A stretch of DNA of 56,026 bases from Cyanobacteriota bacterium (GTDB taxonomy: Bacteria > Acidobacteriota > Vicinamibacteria > Vicinamibacterales > UBA2999). The stretch is taken from contig JAIEMQ010000010.1 of NCBI GenBank assembly GCA_019752015.1, positions 1-56,026 on the forward strand. The letters are read 5' to 3'. The notes below the pieces were generated by a model that made no database searches, was not told where the DNA came from, and saw only the letters and a program-made list of their open reading frames with translations. A program made the position numbers and the translations under genes. Below are positions 17,686-26,264 of the stretch, one piece after another (within the stretch, counting starts at the first letter, position 1; every line of letters starts with the position of its first letter).

Positions 17686-19032
17686 TTATCGATTGCCCGG
17701 GTGAGGAATGCCGAGATACGGGAACGACGTGAGATACGGGACGTCGTTGGCGCCGACGTTGTCGCCAAGCGAGTTGTTCGGGAAGCGGCTGAACGCCGGA
17801 GTCAACGGCGTCGCTCCCGCCGCGGCCTGCAGCACGATGTCGAGCACGTCGTCACCAACGCGGCGGCCGTTCGGGAAGCCCGCCACGTCGCCGCCGAGCA
17901 CACCCATGCGATTCGGCGAGGTCGACGGCGGAATCGCCATGTTGAGGCGCAGCAGCTCCGCGGGGCGCACGTTCGCCGGCTGGTTCAGGCCCGCGATGCC
18001 GGTCAGGAAGATCGTGACGAGATCGTTCCGTGGCGCCGCGGGTGAATCAACGTTGAAGATCAGCTTCAGCAGCTTCGGGACTTCCGGATCGGTGACGCGA
18101 TCGAGTGCCGCCGCGTCGCTGGTCGGTTCGATGGCGTTGAAGACATCCTTGCGCGCCAGATCGATCACGGCTTCGTTCACGAGCGGGTTGCCGAGACGCG
18201 ACACCTGCACGAGCGCGCCGCTGTGTGTCTGCGCACCCGGTGACAGCGTGCGCGTCGCGAACCGGCTCGCCGTTGACCACACGCCGATGATCGCATTCGG
18301 ATCGGCGGCGCTGGCCGGTGTGGCGCCGCCGCGCGCGAGCGCGGACTTCGGCACGCGGATCGCGAGCGTGCTGACGTTGAAGCCGGCAGTGCTGTCTTCA
18401 ACCGCGCCGGAGCCGACGCCGAGCAGATCGAACACGCCGAGATCGACGTAGAAGCCCTCATCGCGCTGGCCGGCGAACACCGTGACGTTGCCGGGCAGCG
18501 ACTGAATGCCGCCGCCGAGCGCGCCGTAGTTCGGCGTGGAGCGCGGCCCGATGTTGGGCGGAGGAACCGGCAGCCGGCCGGACAGCTCCGTCACCGTGCC
18601 CGTGCGCCGCGGTCCGTCAATGCGCGTCAGCCGGTAGAACTGGCGGACGTTCAAATCCGGATCGTCGAGCGAGGTCACCGTGCCGGTGTTGTAGAGGAAG
18701 GTCGCGGCGTTGCGCACTTCCGTCGTGAACCGCCATTGATACGTGATGTCCTCGATCGCGTCGCCGTTGTTGTCGACGTGGATCTCATAGACGACGTTGG
18801 GATCGAACGAGTAGAAATTCGGTCCGCCATCGGGCTTCTGGAACGGAATGAAGTTGGCGATCAGCGTGACCGTATCGGCTGCATCCGGTGAAACAAACGC
18901 GTAGACGTCGGTGTTGTCCGCCATCGGGTCTTGCGCGAGCAGTGGTGCCTCGCGGTGACTCGATGCCTGCCCAGGCATCAGTGCCAGGGCGACAACGAAG
19001 ATCGCCGACAAACCCAGGATTCGTGTTCGCAT
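17686..19032 (-). CDS. Exported DUF4331 family protein
   Basis: The protein has 448 residues with a signal peptide (MRTRILGLSAIFVVALALMP, cleavage near 25). The mature start SSHREAPLLAQDPMADNTDVYAFVSPD is the DUF4331 signature. Further family stretches are YEIHVDNNGDAIEDITYQWRF, FAGQRDEGFYVDLGVFDLL and GNPLVNEAVI. The family is secreted and of unknown function, often paired with TPR proteins, which matches the TPR gene 16 nt downstream. No catalytic motif is obvious. The spacer upstream (19033-19101) holds no recognisable promoter by eye. Confidence 0.88.
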   Translation of the reverse strand: MRTRILGLSAIFVVALALMPGQASSHREAPLLAQDPMADNTDVYAFVSPDAADTVTLIANFIPFQKPDGGPNFYSFDPNVVYEIHVDNNGDAIEDITYQWRFTTEVRNAATFLYNTGTVTSLDDPDLNVRQFYRLTRIDGPRRTGTVTELSGRLPVPPPNIGPRSTPNYGALGGGIQSLPGNVTVFAGQRDEGFYVDLGVFDLLGVGSGAVEDSTAGFNVSTLAIRVPKSALARGGATPASAADPNAIIGVWSTASRFATRTLSPGAQTHSGALVQVSRLGNPLVNEAVIDLARKDVFNAIEPTSDAAALDRVTDPEVPKLLKLIFNVDSPAAPRNDLVTIFLTGIAGLNQPANVRPAELLRLNMAIPPSTSPNRMGVLGGDVAGFPNGRRVGDDVLDIVLQAAAGATPLTPAFSRFPNNSLGDNVGANDVPYLTSFPYLGIPHPGNR

Positions 19033-19101
19033 GCGTAGTTGTCCTCGATTGGAAAAACGGCCCCCTATTGACCTGGGAGTAGAACCCCGGCGGCGGGCGG
19101 C

Positions 19102-21135
19102 CTATTCCCTCGAGGAATCAGGCGTGATTGGTGCGGAGAACAACCGATTGATCAACGTGGACACGCCGAATGCCGCGAGGATGAACAACAGGGCGTCGGC
19201 TGGGAGACGATATCGATCCTGCGGGCTTTGCGCGGCCGCGGGCAGCAGCGTGAAATACGCCGCTGTGAGGACCAGCAGCAATCGCGGAATCAGCAGACCG
19301 CGATTGGCAGCGAAGCCGGCGATCGCGCCGAGCGCCGCGAGCGCCGAGACCACGTGCATCGGGATGCGGAAGTGACGGAAGTACGCGACCACCCAGGGAC
19401 GGATCGGCTCGTTCGCCGATCGCGGCCGGTTCAGGAACGGCTCGCGCGCGTAGCCGATCGTGCGTGGGCTGCACACATACTGGCCCTCGGCCGACGTGCA
19501 GATCTTCTCGTCGCCAAGCGGGCCGCCCAGCTGCCGCCACCACTGCCGCAGTGAGCCGATCGCGAAAGTGATCGGCCTGGACCTGACCGCTTCGGATGCC
19601 GATCGATACATCAAGTCGTCGGCCTGCGCGGCTGAATAGTGCCGGCGGCGCAGCTCATCGCGCACGAACGTCGCCGGCGAATACTGCGTGGCGCGTCCGT
19701 CATCGAGAATCGTTTTGATCTCCGGATACTGCGTGTTCACCGGCGGATCGAAATGCTCGATCTCGAACGTCCGAACGAACAGTCCCAGGCCGCGGCCGAG
19801 CGCCACGCCGAAGAAGCCGAAGTTCCTCTGGTTCATCGCGGCCCACGGCAGCAGCACCGCCGCATAGACCGCGATCACGGCGACGCCGAACTTGAAGCGT
19901 TGTCGCCACCCTGCCGCAGAGAGCATGGCCAGCGCGAGAGGAATCACCACAAAGTATTCGGCGATCGGCCGAGTCATCGTCAGGAACACGCACGCCGTGC
20001 CGGCGGCGAGCGCCCGCGGCAGCGTGGGCGCGCGCACGAACGACAGCAGGACCAGCAGGCAGAGCGCCAGCACGAATCCGAAGAACGCTTCCGAAAGGAT
20101 GCTGTTCTCGTAGAACAGCTGCGTCGTGTGCACGGCAAAGATCAGCGCGCCGGCCAGGGCGACGCGAGTGCCGAACGCCGCCCGCCCAGCGAGGAAAAAC
20201 GCCACCGCGGCAATCACACCGAGCAGATGCTGCGCGCCGACAATGACTTGATCCATTGGCGGCTCGCCGCTCCAGATCAGGAACGCGGTGAGGAAATACG
20301 GATAGAGCAACGTGCGGAAGGGATCGTGCGTGAGGAAATGGCCATCGCGGATGTCGCCGAAGGTCGCGATGAAGACGTCGGAGTCGCCCCAGAGAATGGC
20401 GTCCGACCCCAGCATCATGAAGATGCGCATCGCCACGGCCACGGCAATCAAGATCGTGATGGCGACGCCCGGCCTTTCGATCAGATCCATGATCATCGAC
20501 AGGCGCCGAGCGTGCCTCGTCGAAGCTGTCGCGCGCCGGTTTCGGCTCAGCACATGGGTTGCGGCGATCCACATCAGCACGGCAACCACCGCGCTCGCGA
20601 TGGGAATCGCGCGCCGGACTCGATACTCGCGGTACGACATCTGATCCGGGATCAATCTCGAAGCAGGAATGGCGGACAGCGGCGCGTCATCGCGCGCGTA
20701 CTTGAGCTCGAGCGCGAATCCGCCGCCGGCTTGCTCATACCGAAGTCGAATCGGGTGCACACCGGCCGCGAGATCGATCGTGCCGGCAGCTTGCTGCGGG
20801 CCGTGCAGACCGCCGTTGCTGACGACCACTCGATCAGCGATCTCCAGCTCCGAGCCGTCATCGGAAATCGTGGCGAACTGATACGAGCCCCCATCGTCGA
20901 TCACGATCGCGCCGGTCCATTCGACCGAGAACGCCGGCCAGACGCCGGCCGTCCCGTTATCGAGCGTGTCGGTGGCGATCGACTCGTCGATCGTGACCGC
21001 GACGGGCGCGCCGCTGCGTGTGAGGTTGGTGTAGTAGTGACCGCGCAGCCCGGTGCGCGGGAGCGCGAGCCGGCCCATTGCCGCTCCGCCAGCGGCAACG
21101 AGGACCCACACGGCGACCGTCAGAATGCGGTGCAC
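19102..21135 (-). CDS. Membrane glycosyltransferase (GT-C/ArnT-like) with an N-terminal PA14 domain
   Basis: The protein has 677 residues from GTG 21135. A first membrane helix (ILTVAVWVLVAAGGAAMG) is followed by a PA14-like beta domain at about residues 25-165: GLRGHYYTNLTRSG, FSVEWTGAIVIDDGGSYQF, SDDGSELEIADRVVVSNGG, AGVHPIRLRYEQAGGGF. A second helix then begins a polytopic GT39/ArnT-type region (SDVFIATFGDIRDGHFLTHD..., many hydrophobic segments). GT-C enzymes transfer sugars from lipid-phosphate donors on the periplasmic side, and PA14 commonly binds glycans, so the fusion suggests an acceptor-recruiting domain. That last point is inference. The exact sugar and target are unknown. Confidence 0.75.
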   Translation of the reverse strand: MHRILTVAVWVLVAAGGAAMGRLALPRTGLRGHYYTNLTRSGAPVAVTIDESIATDTLDNGTAGVWPAFSVEWTGAIVIDDGGSYQFATISDDGSELEIADRVVVSNGGLHGPQQAAGTIDLAAGVHPIRLRYEQAGGGFALELKYARDDAPLSAIPASRLIPDQMSYREYRVRRAIPIASAVVAVLMWIAATHVLSRNRRATASTRHARRLSMIMDLIERPGVAITILIAVAVAMRIFMMLGSDAILWGDSDVFIATFGDIRDGHFLTHDPFRTLLYPYFLTAFLIWSGEPPMDQVIVGAQHLLGVIAAVAFFLAGRAAFGTRVALAGALIFAVHTTQLFYENSILSEAFFGFVLALCLLVLLSFVRAPTLPRALAAGTACVFLTMTRPIAEYFVVIPLALAMLSAAGWRQRFKFGVAVIAVYAAVLLPWAAMNQRNFGFFGVALGRGLGLFVRTFEIEHFDPPVNTQYPEIKTILDDGRATQYSPATFVRDELRRRHYSAAQADDLMYRSASEAVRSRPITFAIGSLRQWWRQLGGPLGDEKICTSAEGQYVCSPRTIGYAREPFLNRPRSANEPIRPWVVAYFRHFRIPMHVVSALAALGAIAGFAANRGLLIPRLLLVLTAAYFTLLPAAAQSPQDRYRLPADALLFILAAFGVSTLINRLFSAPITPDSSRE

Positions 21136-21200
21136 GGCGGCAATATATCGCCCCCCTTCGCTAAAGCTACGGGAGGCGGGCCGCCGACGCGAATTTTTCC

Positions 21201-22016
21201 CTAAGGGTTAATCGACCCGAACAGGACCAGCCGCGCCGCTTCGCGCAGGCCGCGCGCCGTGAACGGCTTCTCGAGGAACGCCGCGCCCTCTTCGAGCTCG
21301 ACGCGGTTCTCGAACAGCATGTCGCTGAAGCCGGTCTGATACAGGACCTTGACCGCGGGGAAACGCTGCCGCACGTGATCGGCCAGCTCGCGGCCCTGCA
21401 TGTCGGGCATCGCGTAGTCGGTGACCAGCAGATCGACGTCGCCGGAATACGCGGCCAGCTTCTCGATGATCTCCGGTCCGCCGCTCGCCATCAGCAGATC
21501 GAAATTCTCGCGCTGCAGGATGCGGGCAAGCACATCGAGCATCATCGGATCGTCGTCGACAACGCAGACCGTTTTCTTGATGTGGAGCGGCTTGAGCTCG
21601 GCCTGAGGCGGCTTCGGACGTGAGTCTTCCTTCGCCGGCGTCGTGGGATTCGACGTCAGCGGGATGTCGGGAATCTCCATCCGCGCGCGGGTGGCGGCTG
21701 GAGCGGCGTCCTTGTCCGTGAACGAGGCGACCTTCTGCTGCGGCGTTGATTCGACCGGGCGCGGCGGCGCCGGCGGCAGATCAACGTGCAACGCCTTGGG
21801 CATTTCGCCGTGGCCCACGGCGGCCCATAACTGGTTCAGCAACTGCTGAGGTAGTCCGATATCGACGCCCGCGACGAGCACGTCGGTGCATAGGGATTCA
21901 AGCTCGCGAATGCGAGCTCTGAGTTGATCCTCGTCCGGTTTTTCTGCCACTAATTTTCCGCTGGACCAGACGCGGTTTGCCATCCCATCCGATCCGCCAA
22001 AAAAGCTCACAGCCAT
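21201..22016 (-). CDS. Response regulator with C-terminal receiver domain
   Basis: Start uncertain: ATG 22016 (271 residues) is used; 22052 and 21983 are alternatives, and 21983 has the best purine tract. The N-terminal half is low-complexity and helical (DQLRARIRELESLCTDVL, then Pro-rich). The receiver domain is at the C-terminus (from about residue 150): acidic pocket CVVDDDPMML, phospho-acceptor Asp in LLVTDYAMPDM (near 199), Thr/Ser region YQTGFSD, Lys in FLEKPF. A receiver at the C-terminus with no output domain suggests a phospho-relay or protein-interaction role. No histidine kinase lies nearby. Confidence 0.85.
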   Translation of the reverse strand: MAVSFFGGSDGMANRVWSSGKLVAEKPDEDQLRARIRELESLCTDVLVAGVDIGLPQQLLNQLWAAVGHGEMPKALHVDLPPAPPRPVESTPQQKVASFTDKDAAPAATRARMEIPDIPLTSNPTTPAKEDSRPKPPQAELKPLHIKKTVCVVDDDPMMLDVLARILQRENFDLLMASGGPEIIEKLAAYSGDVDLLVTDYAMPDMQGRELADHVRQRFPAVKVLYQTGFSDMLFENRVELEEGAAFLEKPFTARGLREAARLVLFGSINP

Positions 22017-22086
22017 AATATCGCGCCTGTCCGTTTCGGGTCCGATGTACACACCACCGTCCGAGAGCCAAATGCCATCTGCGTAT

Positions 22087-22120
22087 ATAGACGGACAGAG
22101 ACGGCAAAACTCTCAGTTTC
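22087..22120 (+). repeat. Left arm of a 34-bp imperfect inverted repeat around the sigma gene
   Basis: It starts ATAGACGGACAGA and continues to AAAACTCTCA. Its reverse complement matches 22990-23023 at 28 of 34 positions by hand alignment. The two arms enclose about 0.94 kb containing the entire sigma gene. A third GGGACAGACCC word lies at 22144-22156. Confidence 0.75.
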
Positions 22121-22206
22121 GAGCGTTGCGTGCGAAATCGTAAAGGGACAGACCCTTGTGTTGGTGAGCATGCGTACCGATAATCGCTCCAGTTCCTCCC
22201 AATTGC

Positions 22207-23040
22207 GTGAATTATCAGAAGCTGCTGATCGACAACCTGGCTCTTATCGATCAGCTGGCACGAATGACGGGCCGGCGGCAACACCTCTCCGTTGACGAGC
22301 AGCAGGATTTTTGCGGTTACGTAAGACTCAAGCTTATCGAGGACGACTACGCTGTCCTGCGCAAATTCAAGCATCGCAGTTCTCTCTGGACCTATCTGGC
22401 GATGGTGATCGAGCGGGCCGCCCTGGACTAGTGCGTGGAAAAGTGGGGGCGCTGGCGCCCCTCGGCCGCTGCGGAACGGATCGGGCCGGTGGCCGTGACC
22501 CTGGATCGGCTGCTTCACCGGGACGGCCACTCGATAAGCGAAGCGGTGAGTCTGGTGAGAGCGCAACATGGCAGCACACTCTCCGAACGCGAGCTCCGAG
22601 AGATTTGCGGGCAACTGCCCAAGCGGCAACAGCCTCGCGAAGTTCCGGAGCAGGCCGCTGATGACGTGACCAGCGAAGTGTCCTCTGAAAGCATCGTTGA
22701 GGATGAGGCGCGTCAAACGCGGGTTGAACAGCTTCAGCGCGCATTGCAGGCAGCTTTCGGGCAGCTTGCGCACAAAGATCGGGTCACGATTGCCTTTCGT
22801 TACGACCAGGATCTGCCGATCACGCAAATTGCCACAATGACCGGCCTCTCAGCGCCGACGCTTCATCGTCGGATTGACAGGAGCCTGACCCAGTTGCGGA
22901 CAGCCTTATTGGCGGCAGGCTTCAGTCCCCGGGAAATTCGTGACCTGATCGGTCATCCGGAAATAGCCCTCTCGTCGCTGTTGAAAAAGGAGATTGAGAG
23001 TTTTTCGGGGTCTGTCCGTCTATTCAAGCGAGATGGTTGA
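22207..23040 (+). pseudogene. RNA polymerase sigma factor interrupted by one in-frame TAG
   Basis: One frame from GTG 22207 to TGA 23040 reads as a 277-codon sigma factor, except for TAG at 22429-22431. Before it: KLIEDDYAVLRKFKHRSSLW, TYLAMVIERAALD (region 2). After it: CVEKWGRWRPSAAAERIGPV, RDGHSISEAV, then region 4 with TQIATMTGLSAPTLHRRIDR. In relatives I recall, the stop position is an aromatic residue (LDY or LDW before xxxWGKWRPSA), so one substitution explains it. GTG 22435, two codons later, could restart translation, giving pieces of 74 and 201 residues. Codon use is undamaged on both sides. It overlaps the anti-sigma/CHAT gene by 8 nt. The options are pseudogene, readthrough, split sigma or base error. 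The C-terminal 13 residues come from the right inverted-repeat arm. Confidence 0.8.
22990..23023 (-). repeat. Right arm of the imperfect inverted repeat
   Basis: It contains GAGAGTTTTTCGGGGTCTGT and lies inside the sigma gene's 3' end. On the minus strand it reads ATAGACGGACAGACCCCG, matching the left arm at 22087. GGGTCTGTCC words of this kind are common in dispersed bacterial repeats. Confidence 0.75.
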
Positions 23041-26000
23041 TCCACACACCCACGGTTGCCCGGAACCGGAGGCCCTGGCGGCATACGTCGACCGGGGATT
23101 GAGTCTGTCTGAACGCGCACGCGTGGACGCTCATCTCGCCTCGTGCCCACAGTGCATTGCGCTGGTGGCTGGGGTCGCTCGAACGGTCGAGGAACTGTCG
23201 GCGCTCAGGCCTGAGGTTGCGCGTACTGCGGAGGCCACTCCGCTCGTCACGCGCCGCTCCGTGGCCGGTGCGCTGGCGGCCGCGGCCGCCGTGATCGCGG
23301 TCCTGGCCACGCCCGCCCTTGTGCGGCCATGGTTCGAGCGCGATTCGGGACTCGTGAGTCTTGTCGAAAGCGTCGGTGAACAACGATCGGTTCTCGGCCG
23401 GCTGACCGGGGGGTTCCCGCATGCCCCACTGGGTGCGCCATCTGCTGGGGGGCAAGATGGCCGTGCCGCCGGGACCGATCGTGTTCAGTTGACCGCCGGC
23501 AGGATTCGCGAGTCGTTCGGCGAACGCGAAACGCCGTCACAGCTTCACGTGCGCGGCGTCTCGCAACTTTTGGCGGGGCGCTATGACGATGCGGTGCAGT
23601 CGCTGCTGGCGGCATCGCGCGAGCAGCCCGCGAACGCCCGTTACCTGAGCGATGTGGCCGCCGTGCAGCTCGAGCGCGCGCGCCTTGGCCTGCGCCCCGA
23701 CGATCTGCCGCGCGCGCTGGCCGCCGCGGATCGTGCCCGCCGTCTGGATCCGTCGCTCAACGAAGCGTGGTTCAACCGCGCCCTTGCCGCGAGCGCGTTA
23801 TCGCTCACCGCGGAAGCGAAGAACGCCTGGACGGAATATCTCAAGCGCGACAGCACGTCGCCGTGGGCTGCCGAAGCACGCAACCGGCTAGACGAGTTGG
23901 CTCGGCCAACGCGCGCCGATGCCTGGGTTGCGATGGAGGGCCGGCTGCAGTCGGCCTTTGACGCGTCTACGGCGGATGAGGCGGTGCGCGCGCAAACGAC
24001 GGAAGCGCGCAACTTCATCGAGAACACACTGATTGTGAATTGGGCCAACGCGGTGATCGCCGGTGGCAGCGGTGAGGCCGAGCTCGATCGCGTGCGCACG
24101 ATGGCGGCGGCGATGCAACGCGTCGCCGGTGATGCCGTCTACGCGGACGCGGTTGCTGCGATTGACCGCGCTGACGCAAGTGGACGCCGGTCGCTCGCGG
24201 GCGCGCATCGCGATTATGCCATTGCGGCCGCACAGTTCAATCAGGACGCGTATGTCGCCGCGCTCCGTGGCTTCGCCGCGGTTGGCCCAAGACTTGGCCA
24301 CAGTTCGTTTGCGACGCTCGCGGCTCTGCACCAGGGCGCCATCACCTACATCACTGGAAGGGCGGCGGAGGCAGAACCATCATTGGTGGCGACTCGTGAC
24401 ACGGCGAGCGCGAAGGGCTACACGTACGTGAGCGGCCGGGCCAGTTGGTTCCTCGGGCTAATCGCCATTGGACGGAGCAACTTTGGCGGCGGTCAGGCCA
24501 ATTACGAGGATGCGCTCGATACGTTCGGGCGCATGGGTGATGTCGAGCAAGCTGGGTCAATCCACAACCTGCTCGCGGCGCTTTACGACTATCTCGGAGA
24601 CACTAGTAACGCCTGGCAGCATCGTACCGCCGCGCTTGGATCGATGACCGGTTCGCGATCAGCGCGGTTCAAGTATCAGATCCTCGCGACTGCGGTGCCG
24701 TCAATTCGAGCTGAGAGCCCTGAAACGGCGCTGTCGATGGCCGAAACCGCGGTCGCCGTGGCGCTCGAGGGTGGGCGGGAACCGCAGATCGCCGACGCGA
24801 TGGTGCAACGAGCGTCCCTGCTCGTTGCGTTGAATCGCGCTGCCGAAGCCGAACAGAGCGCTCGCGAGGCGCGCGAACATCTGGCCAGAGTGCCAGACGG
24901 TGCGCTCAGGAAACGCCTCGAGGTTCTTACTTTGTTGATGGAAAGCGACCTCAAGCGACGAACCGATCCGGCTGACGCGGTGACTTCCGCGTCTCGAGCG
25001 ATCGAATTCCTTGAGCAACGGCGTGAGCGGCTCTGGATCGCGCAGCTGCAGCTGCGCCTCGCGCAGGCAAACATGGCGTGGGGTCGCGTCGCAGAGGCGC
25101 GGGTGGCGCTCGACCGCGGGCTGGCCGCGTTCAACGAGGAGCGCGCCGCCAGCACCGAGTTGAGACCGATCTCAGCGCTCGACGAATCCTGGCAATTGTT
25201 CGATGCGTCGATTCAGTTGTCGTTGAAGGAAAACAACTACGAGCGGGCTTTCCGTCTAGCCGAAGCGTCTCGCTCAAGGTCGGCCAGCGAATCAAAGAAA
25301 TTCGGCGCGACGCCGCTGCGCGAGGTGCAGGCCTCGCTGCAAGCCGACGAAGCGATCGTCGCGCTGAACCAGTTCGACGACGAGCTGGCCGTGTGGGTCA
25401 TCAAGTCACAGGGTGTCAACGTAACGATGCGCCCGCTGTCGCGGGTCGCTGCAAAGCAGCTCATCTCACGGCAGCAACACGAGATCTGGCGCGGCGCACT
25501 AACCACGGCCGGCCGCGACCTCTATAACGAGATCATTCGCCCGATCGCAGCGCAACTGACCAGAACCTCGCGTCTGATCTTCGTTCCTGACAACACCTTC
25601 CAGTCCGCCGCGTTCGCGGCGCTCTACAACCCGACGAACCAGCATTTCCTCCTCGAGGACTTGTCGGTGCGAATGGCGCCGAGCGCCGCGGCCTTTGCCG
25701 CCTCTGTAACGGCCACGGCGCGAGTCGGCGACGCGGAGCCGCTGATTTTCAACGGTGCAGCGCCGGACGCTACACGCGAGCGATTCTTTGCAGACGCGGC
25801 CAATCGCGGGATCGTGCACATCTCCGCGCGAATTGCCGCCAACGCTAACTATCCGTTGCTGTCACGAATCGTCGTGGCCGATGAGCCGGGCGTCCGGCAC
25901 TCGGGCGTGATTCTCGGCAGCGACATCGCACAGCGCACATTGCCTCAGACCGGGCTGGTCGTCATTGACGAGGCCAGCGCCGCGTCGTCCCCCCATCGAG

Positions 26001-26242
26001 GCGAGGGCACGTCGATCCTTGCCCGCGCGTTCCTGATCGCCGGCGTGCCGGCGGTGGTCGGAACGTTGCCCGGCGCCGACGAGAACGCCACTCGAGATCT
26101 GATGATCGCCTTCCACCGCGAGATGTCGAAAGGCATGTCCGCTGAGCAGGCCCTCCGCACAGTCCAACGCAACGCAATACAGCAGAACGGCCGTCGACTC
26201 GGCGCTTGGACTGCGTTGGTGTTATACGGCTCCGATCGATAG
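23033..26242 (+). CDS. Zinc-finger anti-sigma / TPR / degenerate CHAT fusion protein
   Basis: The protein has 1069 residues from ATG 23033, 8 nt inside the sigma gene. Order: anti-sigma zinc finger (CPEPEALAAYVDRG, then HLASCPQC) in the first 45 residues; a membrane helix near 80-105 (VAGALAAAAAVIAVLATPALV); long TPR-type helical repeats to about residue 780; a C-terminal CHAT-like domain. CHAT landmarks are clear (IVHISARIAANANYPLLSRI, GEGTSILARAFLIAGVPAVV, GTLPGADENATRDLMIAFHR, AEQALRTVQ). However, the catalytic His of HxxxH is Arg (near 933), and the Cys of LSACET is Ala (LVVIDEASA, near 980). It is probably a signalling anti-sigma with a non-proteolytic CHAT fold facing the periplasm. A C-terminal Tat protein follows after 22 nt. 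Confidence 0.85.
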   Translation: MVDPHTHGCPEPEALAAYVDRGLSLSERARVDAHLASCPQCIALVAGVARTVEELSALRPEVARTAEATPLVTRRSVAGALAAAAAVIAVLATPALVRPWFERDSGLVSLVESVGEQRSVLGRLTGGFPHAPLGAPSAGGQDGRAAGTDRVQLTAGRIRESFGERETPSQLHVRGVSQLLAGRYDDAVQSLLAASREQPANARYLSDVAAVQLERARLGLRPDDLPRALAAADRARRLDPSLNEAWFNRALAASALSLTAEAKNAWTEYLKRDSTSPWAAEARNRLDELARPTRADAWVAMEGRLQSAFDASTADEAVRAQTTEARNFIENTLIVNWANAVIAGGSGEAELDRVRTMAAAMQRVAGDAVYADAVAAIDRADASGRRSLAGAHRDYAIAAAQFNQDAYVAALRGFAAVGPRLGHSSFATLAALHQGAITYITGRAAEAEPSLVATRDTASAKGYTYVSGRASWFLGLIAIGRSNFGGGQANYEDALDTFGRMGDVEQAGSIHNLLAALYDYLGDTSNAWQHRTAALGSMTGSRSARFKYQILATAVPSIRAESPETALSMAETAVAVALEGGREPQIADAMVQRASLLVALNRAAEAEQSAREAREHLARVPDGALRKRLEVLTLLMESDLKRRTDPADAVTSASRAIEFLEQRRERLWIAQLQLRLAQANMAWGRVAEARVALDRGLAAFNEERAASTELRPISALDESWQLFDASIQLSLKENNYERAFRLAEASRSRSASESKKFGATPLREVQASLQADEAIVALNQFDDELAVWVIKSQGVNVTMRPLSRVAAKQLISRQQHEIWRGALTTAGRDLYNEIIRPIAAQLTRTSRLIFVPDNTFQSAAFAALYNPTNQHFLLEDLSVRMAPSAAAFAASVTATARVGDAEPLIFNGAAPDATRERFFADAANRGIVHISARIAANANYPLLSRIVVADEPGVRHSGVILGSDIAQRTLPQTGLVVIDEASAASSPHRGEGTSILARAFLIAGVPAVVGTLPGADENATRDLMIAFHREMSKGMSAEQALRTVQRNAIQQNGRRLGAWTALVLYGSDR

Positions 26243-26264
26243 CCCCCCAAAGTAGGAGCAAACA

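Noticed and set aside
23033-26242. Type III-E CRISPR-associated TPR-CHAT (Craspase) protease
   Set aside because: No gRAMP gene or CRISPR array is in the window, the protein carries an anti-sigma finger and a membrane helix, and the His/Cys dyad is missing.
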